Origin: Bacteroidetes bacterium QS_8_68_15
GTDB taxonomy: Bacteria; Bacteroidota; Rhodothermia; Rhodothermales; Salinibacteraceae
Reading direction: 5' to 3'
Assembly: GCA_003023245.1 (NCBI GenBank)
Contig: PXTR01000003.1
Span: 1 to 13,062, forward strand
DNA length: 13,062 nt
Shown here in pieces: positions 6,986-12,986 of the stretch. The position numbers and the translations under genes are program-made. Each line of letters begins with the position of its first letter. Position 1 is the stretch's first letter. Below the pieces are notes generated by a model. It did no database searches. It worked only from the letters and a program-made list of their open reading frames with translations, and was not told the origin of the DNA.

Positions 6986-8374
6986 TTGCTCCACGTCGGG
7001 CGTATCAAGCGCCCCGGACGAGTCCACTCGCCGGCCGCGCCGCGCCGGGCCGGGCCGGGCCGCCGGTTGTTGCGTGCGCCGCCGGTCGGCCGTTACGTTT
7101 TAAGTGGTCGCCGCCCAGACCCCAATCGCCCCTCGCCCATCGAACGCGCGAAAATCGAAGTCGGCTGGGTGCCGGTCGGGCCCTTCGACGAGGCCGACCG
7201 CCGCGCCACCAAGCAGGCGCACCGCCGGATGAGCGCCTACCTGCGCGAGCACTTCTCCGAGTTCGACTGGCAGTTTCCCACCGCCCCTCCGCGCGCGCTC
7301 GACGCCGCCGCCGCCGACGACGACGATGGGGGGCGCGCCGAGCCGGTCGCGCTCATCGACCACGGCGTCGCCGAACGCGACGCGCGACGCTGGGACTTCG
7401 CTCTCGTCGTCACTCCGGCGGACCTCCACAGCTACTTCAAACCCTACACGCTGGGCGTCCCGTCGCAGGCCATGCAGGTGGCGACCCTCTCGACGGCCCG
7501 CCTCGGGCCGGAGCCTCCGTCCTCGCTCTCCGACGAGCCGCCCGACGGCGACGACCCCGACCGCCCCGACGTGCTCGGGCGTCGCCTCGGGGTGCTGGCG
7601 ATGCACCTCTTCGGGCACCTCGGCGACCTCGACCACTCCGGTGACGCCGCCGACTTCATGTTCGCCCCCCGTGCCGTGGCCGACCTCGACGGGATGCGCG
7701 GCTACGACTACGAAGCGCAGGAGCGACTGCGCACGGAGCTGCGCGACGTGGCGGACGTGCGCCTGGAAGAGACGGGACGCTACCGCCATCAGCGGGCGCT
7801 CTTTTACCTGCGCGCCACCTGGCAGCAACGCTCCGACATTCTCGGGGCCGTCGCCGAGACGCAGCCCTGGGCGTTTCCGCTTCGTTTCAGTCGGCTCACG
7901 ACGGCTGCGGTCTCGACCATGATCGTGCTGCTTACGGCTGCGGAAGGGTGGGAACTGAGCATGTCGCAGCCGCCCGGCCGCGTGGTGCTGCTCACGATCG
8001 GGGCGCTGGGCGGAACGAGCGCGTATCTGCTCAAGCGCCAGCATCTGCTCGCCCGCCGCCGCGCGCCGCGCCTCAGCGAGCAGCGCGTGAAGGCCGCCCT
8101 CTCCGTCACCGCAACGGTGGGCGTGGGCATGGCGACGACCTATGCCCTGCTTTTCATCGTGACGCTGGCGTTGAGCCTCTTCTTTTTCAGCGACGCCCTC
8201 GTCACCGGCTGGGTCGCCTCCGTCACCGAAGGCGGCACCGCGCTCGGCTGGGGGCACTACTTCTCGCTGGCCGGCTTCGTCGCCGCGCTCGGCCTGGCCA
8301 TCGGTGCGCTGGGGGCCTCCTTCGAAGAAGAAGGCTACTTCCGCCACGTCGCCTTCGCCGACGAGGAAACGTGA
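6986..8374 (+). CDS. Membrane protein with degenerate metzincin (archaemetzincin-like) domain
   Basis: The N-terminal half looks like a zinc-metalloprotease of the archaemetzincin (M54) type. It has a first strand 'AKIEVGWVPVGPFDEAD' (55-71), a central stretch 'DFALVVTPADLHSYF' (137-151) leading to 'LSTARL' (168-173), and HLFGHLGDLDH at 207-217. This keeps the three zinc-ligand His at the metzincin spacing (1, 5, 11) but has Leu where the catalytic Glu of HExxH belongs. 'DFMFAP' with Met225 could be the Met-turn. The C-terminal half has helices at about 305-322, 331-349, 372-401 (one or two) and 425-446. It is therefore probably an inactive membrane-bound relative with a binding or structural role; this is an inference from motifs alone. 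The start is uncertain. The ATG at 6986 adds 50 or so Pro/Arg/Gly-rich residues unlike the family, and TTG codons at 7067 and 7070 are alternatives. Confidence 0.68.
   Translation: MLHVGRIKRPGRVHSPAAPRRAGPGRRLLRAPPVGRYVLSGRRPDPNRPSPIERAKIEVGWVPVGPFDEADRRATKQAHRRMSAYLREHFSEFDWQFPTAPPRALDAAAADDDDGGRAEPVALIDHGVAERDARRWDFALVVTPADLHSYFKPYTLGVPSQAMQVATLSTARLGPEPPSSLSDEPPDGDDPDRPDVLGRRLGVLAMHLFGHLGDLDHSGDAADFMFAPRAVADLDGMRGYDYEAQERLRTELRDVADVRLEETGRYRHQRALFYLRATWQQRSDILGAVAETQPWAFPLRFSRLTTAAVSTMIVLLTAAEGWELSMSQPPGRVVLLTIGALGGTSAYLLKRQHLLARRRAPRLSEQRVKAALSVTATVGVGMATTYALLFIVTLALSLFFFSDALVTGWVASVTEGGTALGWGHYFSLAGFVAALGLAIGALGASFEEEGYFRHVAFADEET
7070..7101 (+). promoter_or_regulatory. Possible Bacteroidota-type promoter
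   Basis: TTG at 7070-7072 and TACGTTTT at 7094-7101 are 21 bp apart, close to the TTTG / TAnnTTTG promoter of Bacteroidota. TTACGTTTTAA (7093-7103) matches the better candidate at 8424-8434 at 10 of 11 positions. If it is used, transcription would begin near 7108, inside the longest open frame, and the metzincin-like protein would have to start further downstream. Confidence 0.35.
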
Positions 8375-8401
8375 AAGAAGAGAGTGAGGATGGTAGCGAC
8401 C

Positions 8402-8432
8402 TTGACACGGCGTTACCTGCTGCTTACATTTT
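8402..8432 (+). promoter_or_regulatory. Promoter candidate for the GT5-like / DUF4270 genes
   Basis: TTGACA (8402-8407) lies 17 bp upstream of TACATT (8425-8430), a near-ideal sigma-70 arrangement. It also fits the Bacteroidota form, TTG followed after 20 bp by TACATTTT (8425-8432). It lies in the only AT-rich patch between 8374 and 8569, just after the metzincin-like gene. The leader to the ATG at 8569 would be about 130 nt; I see no clear riboswitch or terminator in it. Confidence 0.55.
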
Positions 8433-8568
8433 AACATCGGTCAGTTCACTGAGCCGAAATGACCGCCGGGTACGAGGCAAGCGCGTGTCGCCCCGCCCCG
8501 CCGCCGCCGTTGACGCGGCTTTCCCTTCCTGCTCCGCTCGCTCGCTTCCCGTTCAACACCCCGGTTCC

Positions 8569-9324
8569 ATGGCCGCTTCTCGACGCCTCCTCTTCATCAC
8601 CGGCGAGGTCGCTCCCTTCACCCAGGTCGCAGACACGGCCGCGCTCGTCCGTTCGCTCGCTCGCGGTCTTCAGGACGAGGACTACGAAGCACGCATCATG
8701 GTGCCGCGCTACGGCTGCGTCCGCGAGCGCGCGAACAGCCTGCACGAAGTGATCCGCCTTTCCGGCCCCGAGATCGACGTGGGCGACGCGCAGGAGACGC
8801 TTTCCGTCAAGGTCGCCTCGCTGCCGGACGTGCGCATGCAGGTCTACTTCATGGACAACGATACCTACTTCGGCCGCGACGGGGTGGTCGCCGACGCGGA
8901 CGGCGCGCCCTACGACGACAACGCCGAGCGAGCGCTCTTTTTCACCCGCGCGGCCATGGAAACGGTGCGCAGCCTGCGCTGGGGGCCTGACGTGGTACAC
9001 GCCTTCGGCTGGGCCGGCGGCCTCACGCCGATGCTCCTGCGCAGCGAAGGCGACGGGCAGGAGCTGTTCGACGGTGCACGCACCGTCTTCACCCCCGACG
9101 CCGTAGACGCCGGCGACGGCCTGACGGAGGCCTTCGGCGAGCGCACGGAGCTTCCGCTGGACGGCACGGCCGGCGGCTCGCTCGTCGACGCCGGGCTGAC
9201 CTACGCCGACGCCTCCATCGCGCTTCCCTCCCCGACGCGCGACGATGAGGGGCTGCCGCAGTTCACCGACGACCCCGACGAGCACGCCCGCCAGGCTGCC
9301 GCGCTTTACGACTCGGTGCTGTGA
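8569..9324 (+). CDS. Half-length glycogen/starch synthase-like protein (GT5 N-domain only)
   Basis: This 251-residue protein resembles the N-terminal domain of GT5 glycogen synthases, and more closely the stand-alone 'glycogen/starch synthase' of about 270 residues found in many Bacteroidota. Landmarks are 'LLFITGEVAPFT' (7-18), 'IMVPRYGCVRERANSLHEVI' (43-62), 'VKVASLPDVRMQVYFMDND' (80-98) and 'DVVHAFGWAGGL' (141-152), the last matching the DxxHxHDW strand of GlgA. The KTGGL nucleotide-sugar loop is absent ('PFTQVADTAALVRSL', 16-30) and the whole C-terminal GT-B domain is missing, so it is unlikely to make glycogen. A real role is unknown. The ATG at 8569 is placed right before the first strand; the open frame runs much further upstream, but only as a shadow of the preceding gene. 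It has no signal peptide, is acidic, and lies upstream of the DUF4270 gene. Confidence 0.82.
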   Translation: MAASRRLLFITGEVAPFTQVADTAALVRSLARGLQDEDYEARIMVPRYGCVRERANSLHEVIRLSGPEIDVGDAQETLSVKVASLPDVRMQVYFMDNDTYFGRDGVVADADGAPYDDNAERALFFTRAAMETVRSLRWGPDVVHAFGWAGGLTPMLLRSEGDGQELFDGARTVFTPDAVDAGDGLTEAFGERTELPLDGTAGGSLVDAGLTYADASIALPSPTRDDEGLPQFTDDPDEHARQAAALYDSVL

Positions 9325-9657
9325 AGCGTCAGCGCTCAGCTTTCAGCTGTCAGCTATTAGGGGCCTTACGGAGACCGAAAGTCATATCTCACGGCCAAAT
9401 CATATCTCACGGCGCAGGCCACACGGCTGCGGGGGGTTTCGGAGGGGCTGACAGCTAACGGCTGAGAGCCAATAGCCACAGTTTGCGCTTTCGTTGAAGG
9501 GAACGGGCGAAAGAAACCTGCCTGCGGAGCGGTCATATTTCCAGACTGTCGCGTAGCACTGCTCTTCGCTTTCCACTCGCGCCGGCGTCCCAGTGCGGTC
9601 CAGTGCGGTCTCTCCAATCGGGCTTCCGCCGTCGGTCTTTTCCCGTTCCCTCCCTCG
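9325..9657. other. Intergenic region, 333 bp, repeats but no gene seen
   Basis: This spacer separates the GT5-like and DUF4270 genes. Its first half is the inverted heptamer element at 9328-9480. Its second half has a direct repeat CCAGTGCGGT at 9590-9599 and 9600-9609, and ends in a pyrimidine-rich stretch before the ATG at 9658. I see no promoter good enough to list. A long minus-strand frame crosses it and most of the DUF4270 gene, but it looks like a GC-driven shadow. Confidence 0.5.
9328..9480. repeat. Inverted heptamer-repeat element B (NTCAGCT / RGCTGAN)
   Basis: The left array is four phased heptamers, GTCAGCG-CTCAGCT-TTCAGCT-GTCAGCT (9328-9355). The right array is five in inverted orientation, GGCTGAC-AGCTAAC-GGCTGAG-AGCCAAT-AGCCACA (9446-9480). 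Arms 9334-9354 and 9447-9467 pair at 17 of 21 positions. The core between them holds a direct repeat of TCATATCTCACGGC (9382-9395 and 9400-9413). The element is 153 bp and begins four bases after the GT5-like stop codon. Confidence 0.72.
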
Positions 9658-10941
9658 ATGGCTCGCTTGTCTTGGTCCCGCCGCCTTCTCGGCGCGCTGT
9701 GTTGCGCCCTGCTCCTGCTCGCGCCCCTCGCCTGCGACGACGCCACCGGCGTAGGCGGCGAGCTGATCGACCCCAGCGAGGCGGGGCCGCAACACGTCGC
9801 GCTTCCGCTCGACGTGGAACCGGTGCAGTACGCGCCGATCACCGGTAGCGCGGGCATCCGCAACACCTCGCGCTTCCTGGCCGGCCAGACCACCGGCGAC
9901 CCCCTCGGCGACGTGACGGCGACCGGCTACGTCGACTTCCGCCCCAGCCCCTCGAACGTCGACCCCTCCGGCGCAAGCATCGACTCGGTGCAGCTTCGGC
10001 TTCGGCCCGCGGCGAATGCCTTCTATGGCGACACGACCCAAACGACCGAACTGGCGCTTTACGATTTGGAGGAAGAGTGGGAAGCCGCCGGCGCGCGTGC
10101 AGATACGTCCCTGAGCGGCATCGTCGAATCGCAGCGCATCACGACGTTCTCGGTCGCGCCGGGCGACTCGCTCGTCTCCGCATCGCTTCCCTCCTCCTGG
10201 ATCGCCGATCACGCCGATCAGCTGCGCCTGGGGGGGGACTCGACGTTCACCGAAGCGTTCCACGGGTTTCAGGCGCGCCCCGTCGAGGGCGGCAACGTCG
10301 CCGCCTTCCGCTCCGCCGCGACCTCGCTGCGCATCGTTTTTGAAGACGAGGACTTCTCGGCGGTCGCCTACCCGCTGACCCGCCAGCTCACCACCATCCG
10401 CCAGCCTAACCCGCAACAGCCGGACGGCCGCCACGTTCTGCAAAGCGGCACCGGGCGCGCGCTGGCGTTCGACTTCGACGACGGCCTCTTCCCCGACTCG
10501 CTGCGCAGCGCCTCGGTCAACAACGCCTCGCTCGTGCTCGAAACCGACTCCGTGCTCGCAGGCACGCCCCCCGGCTACACGCGTCCGCGTCTCGACCAGC
10601 TCAACGTGTACGACGCGACCGCCGACGATTCGCTTCGGCTGCTCCCCGGCTTCGATGCGCGAACGCCGGCCCGGCTGTCGCTCTCGAGCGACCGGGCGCG
10701 CTTCGACGTCGCCGAATTCCCGCTCCAGCGCTTCGTGCAGAATGCCCTGCTGGACACCTCGGAGATCGACCGCCTTCACCTACGCCCCGGCCCGTCCGAA
10801 GGCGTTCCGCTGCTCGTCCGAAACACGCCGCGCGGCGCCATAGGCGTCGTTCCCACGTCGCTCGTCAGCGCGCTCGTTCTTTCGGATGATGAAGATTCCG
10901 CCGCCCGGATGGAGCTCGTCTACACCTCGACCGACGAATAG
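9658..10941 (+). CDS. DUF4270 family lipoprotein
   Basis: This 427-residue exported protein resembles DUF4270. A hydrophobic signal (about 9-25) ends 'APLAC', giving a plausible but non-canonical lipobox with Cys26. It is followed by 'DDATGVGGELID' (27-38), the short Asp/Gly-rich motif typical of the start of mature DUF4270 proteins. The remainder is beta-rich and acidic, with repeated blocks of the type 'SIDSVQLRLRP' and 'SVNNASLVLETDS', as in surface-exposed beta-sandwich lipoproteins. It should be lipid-anchored in the envelope, probably at the outer membrane. The function of the family is unknown. The ATG at 9658 stands right before the signal, and its leader is 18 of 20 pyrimidines. From memory, other Bacteroidota also keep a half-length GT5-like gene next to DUF4270, which supports both calls. 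Confidence 0.8.
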   Translation: MARLSWSRRLLGALCCALLLLAPLACDDATGVGGELIDPSEAGPQHVALPLDVEPVQYAPITGSAGIRNTSRFLAGQTTGDPLGDVTATGYVDFRPSPSNVDPSGASIDSVQLRLRPAANAFYGDTTQTTELALYDLEEEWEAAGARADTSLSGIVESQRITTFSVAPGDSLVSASLPSSWIADHADQLRLGGDSTFTEAFHGFQARPVEGGNVAAFRSAATSLRIVFEDEDFSAVAYPLTRQLTTIRQPNPQQPDGRHVLQSGTGRALAFDFDDGLFPDSLRSASVNNASLVLETDSVLAGTPPGYTRPRLDQLNVYDATADDSLRLLPGFDARTPARLSLSSDRARFDVAEFPLQRFVQNALLDTSEIDRLHLRPGPSEGVPLLVRNTPRGAIGVVPTSLVSALVLSDDEDSAARMELVYTSTDE

Positions 10942-11037
10942 CGCCGCAGCGGCGGCGGGAGCACGACGAGCCCTGCGAAATCATTCGCGGTCGGGTAAAT
11001 CGGCGGGACGTAGATTTTCTGACTACTCTTCTGCTTC
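10942..11037. other. 96-bp spacer with a small GC hairpin and a TAnnTTTT box
   Basis: CGCCGC (10942-10947) can pair with GCGGCG (10952-10957) right after the DUF4270 stop, but no T-run follows, so it is at most a weak terminator. TAGATTTT at 11011-11018 resembles a Bacteroidota -7 box 20 nt before the outer-membrane protein ATG, yet I find no TTG at the right distance upstream. Confidence 0.3.
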
Positions 11038-12459
11038 ATGATGAACGCCGCGCGCTTCTTCGCTGACCCCTTTTCTGGGCACGCCCGACGGCCGAGGGCG
11101 CTGGGCACGCTCCTCGCAGGGATGCTGCTGACGCTGGGCCTCGCGGTGGCGTGGGCGCCCCCGGCCGGCGCGCAGCCTACTCAGGGATCCGGCTCTATCT
11201 ACTCGCGCTTCGGGCTGGGCACGCTGGACGCCTTTTCCTCCTCGCAGGCGCAGGCGATGGGCGAAGGCGGCGGACTGGCGCTGCGCTCGCTCAACTACGC
11301 CTCGTTTGCCAACCCGGCGCTCTGGAGTGACCAGGAACTCACGCGCCTGAACATTGGCGCGCGCTACCGCCGCGTCAACGCCCGGAACGCCGGCGGGCAA
11401 ACCAGCGGCCTCTCCAGCGGCGCGCTCCAGTCCGCCCAGTTCAGCTTTCCGCTCTACAGTGGCAAGCTGGGGGTGGGCGTCGGCTTTCGCCCGTACTCCC
11501 GCACCGAGTACCGCGTGCAGAGTCCCTTCCGCCCGGTCCCTCCCGGCGAATCGCCGGCCGAATCGGCGCGTTACCGGATCGACTACCGGGGCGAGGGCGG
11601 CCTGCGGCAGATCTCCGGCGGACTTGGCTACCGGATCGGCGACGCGCTTGCGCTGGGGCTGCGCACGGACGTGATCTTCGGGATCCTCGAATCGCAGCGG
11701 CACACCGGGTTTTCCAACCGCGCCCGCTTCAGTCCCACGACGCTGTCGACCCAGACGCGCCTGGCCGGCGTGACCGGCACCGCCGGCGCCCTGCTTTCCC
11801 TCAACGAGGTGCTCCGCCCGAACGACGCCCTCTCCGTCGGCGCCACCTTCACGCTGCCGACGCGCCTGAGCGGAGAGCGCACGCGGACGCTCGGCTCCAG
11901 CCTCGCCCGCGACTCGCTTCTCCTGGGCGACGACGAAACCCGAGCCGAGAACGGCGAGATCACGGTGCCGCTCAGCGCCGGGATCGGCCTCAGCTACAAA
12001 CCCAACGCGCCCTGGACGCTGATCGCCGAGGGCCGCTACGAGCCGTGGTCGGGCGCGGAAAGCAACTTCGACTTCGCCCGGTTGCCCGGCATGGGCGCCC
12101 TGCGCGACCGCGCGCGCCTCTCGGTCGGCGCCGAGCTGTTGCCCGCCGGCGATAACCGAAACGCGACGTTCTTCCGGCGCACCGCCTACCGCCTCGGCGG
12201 CTACTACGAACAGACCTACGTCGGGGCCGGGGTCTTTCCCGCCGTCGGCCTCGAGGCTGAAGGAACGGACGTCGACGTGCTGGCCGCCACGGGAGGCATC
12301 AGCCTGCCGACGCCGCTTTATGGCACGCGAATTGATGTTGGGTTTAAAGTAGGAACCCGCGGCACGACCGACGCCGGACTCGTCCGCGACGTGTTCTACG
12401 GGCTTTCCCTGAACGTGAACGTCGGCGAACGCTGGTTTCAGCGGCGCAAACTGCGCTAA
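11038..12459 (+). CDS. Beta-barrel outer-membrane protein ('SxYSRFGLG' family)
   Basis: This 473-residue protein has a signal peptide (basic stretch to 20, hydrophobic 21-40, likely cleavage after AGA at 43-45). The mature start 'SGSIYSRFGLGTL' (50-62) and 'LNYASFANPALWS' soon after are hallmarks of a Bacteroidota outer-membrane protein family whose members begin with S-P-Y-S-R-F/Y-G. The rest alternates polar and hydrophobic residues in short strands ('LGVGVGFRPYSRTEYRV', 'ALALGLRTDVIFG', 'RLSVGAELLPAG') as in a transmembrane barrel. The end 'LNVNVGERWFQRRKLR' fits the family's last strand followed by a basic tail. It is probably a porin- or FadL-like channel; the cargo is unknown. There are two adjacent ATG codons (11038, 11041). 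Its final codons and downstream spacer are copied at 12964-13062. Confidence 0.8.
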   Translation: MMNAARFFADPFSGHARRPRALGTLLAGMLLTLGLAVAWAPPAGAQPTQGSGSIYSRFGLGTLDAFSSSQAQAMGEGGGLALRSLNYASFANPALWSDQELTRLNIGARYRRVNARNAGGQTSGLSSGALQSAQFSFPLYSGKLGVGVGFRPYSRTEYRVQSPFRPVPPGESPAESARYRIDYRGEGGLRQISGGLGYRIGDALALGLRTDVIFGILESQRHTGFSNRARFSPTTLSTQTRLAGVTGTAGALLSLNEVLRPNDALSVGATFTLPTRLSGERTRTLGSSLARDSLLLGDDETRAENGEITVPLSAGIGLSYKPNAPWTLIAEGRYEPWSGAESNFDFARLPGMGALRDRARLSVGAELLPAGDNRNATFFRRTAYRLGGYYEQTYVGAGVFPAVGLEAEGTDVDVLAATGGISLPTPLYGTRIDVGFKVGTRGTTDAGLVRDVFYGLSLNVNVGERWFQRRKLR

Positions 12460-12535
12460 CCCTGGAGCCTCCGTTCAGCTGTCCACTATCGTGAACAGCC
12501 CTCGGGAACAGCGCGCGGCACGGCGGCCCGCCCGT
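12437..12535. repeat. 99-bp direct repeat, copy 1
   Basis: This copy covers the last codons and stop of the outer-membrane protein gene plus 76 bp of spacer. It is identical to 12964-13062. The encoded tail fits the outer-membrane protein family, so this copy is in its natural place. Confidence 0.95.
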
Positions 12536-12575
12536 TCCCTCACGCTCTTTTCGCCAACCGCCTCTACTCGACGCT

Positions 12576-12986
12576 ATGCGTGTTTTCTTTTCGCGTCTTT
12601 CCGCCCTGGCCTCGCTGCTGACCGCCGTCCTGCTGTTTTCGGCGACGGCTCCCGCCCATGCGCAGAGCAGCGCGAGCGACCAGCAGAAAAAGGAGTACTA
12701 CAGCCTCTTCGTCACCGACTACCGGAGCGACAACTTCAAAAGCGCGCTCCGCAGCGCCGACTGGCTCCTCAAGCACGCCCCCACCTACCCGGAGGGCGAC
12801 GCCCGCATCTACCGCCGCGCCTACAACTCCTACCTGGGGCTGGCGAAAAACGCTTCCTCCGACGCCGAGAAGCGCGCCTACGTCGACTCGGCGCTCACGC
12901 TGGCGAAGCGCGCCGTGTCGGAGGTGCGCGCCGCCGGCGGCCAGGTCGACGAGCACACCTGGATTCAGCGGCGCAAACTGCGCTAA
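12576..12986 (+). pseudogene. Secreted TPR-like protein, 3' end replaced by repeat
   Basis: The 136-residue open frame begins with a clear signal peptide (hydrophobic 8-22, cleavage after AHA at 27-29). A helical part follows, 'EYYSLFVTDYRSDNFKSALR' (36-55), 'WLLKHAPTYPEGDARIYRRA' (58-77) and 'LGLAKNASSDAEKRAYVD' (82-99). This resembles the beginning of tetratricopeptide proteins that, as I recall, follow the same outer-membrane protein gene in other Bacteroidota and are usually over 350 residues long. Only about residues 1-129 look native. From 12964 on, the sequence is the exact 99-bp copy of 12437-12535, so the frame ends with the outer-membrane protein's QRRKLR and stop. The true gene is probably intact in the organism and cut by mis-assembly; a real truncating duplication is the alternative. 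Confidence 0.65.

Noticed and set aside
5443..7008. 521-residue open frame on the minus strand opposite the DUF4175-like gene
   Set aside because: Its Leu/His/Ala-rich translation is the mirror of the Gln/Lys-rich codons on the other strand. The plus strand has clear family features, and long antisense frames are common in GC-rich DNA.
3208..8374. A new defence or toxin system made of the DUF4175-like and metzincin-like genes
   Set aside because: No nuclease, helicase, ATPase, sensor or mobile-element signature is present. The spacing is wide with a repeat array between them, and the DUF4175 family is known from ordinary chromosomal settings.
7100..8437. 445-residue open frame on the minus strand over the metzincin-like gene
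   Set aside because: No domain or signal is visible, while the plus strand shows membrane helices and protease-like motifs.
7948..8568. 207-codon N-terminal extension of the GT5-like protein
   Set aside because: This part overlaps the membrane-helix region of the previous gene in another frame and is Arg/Ala-rich. The family-like sequence begins right after the ATG at 8569.
8569..9324. Functional glycogen synthase (glgA)
   Set aside because: It lacks the KTGGL loop and the whole C-terminal GT-B domain, and at 251 residues it is about half the normal length, so I gave no gene symbol.
9400..10779. 459-residue open frame on the minus strand over the DUF4270 gene
   Set aside because: The translation is Arg/Gly/Val-rich with no recognisable domain, and it crosses the heptamer repeat element. 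It is a GC-driven shadow of the lipoprotein gene.
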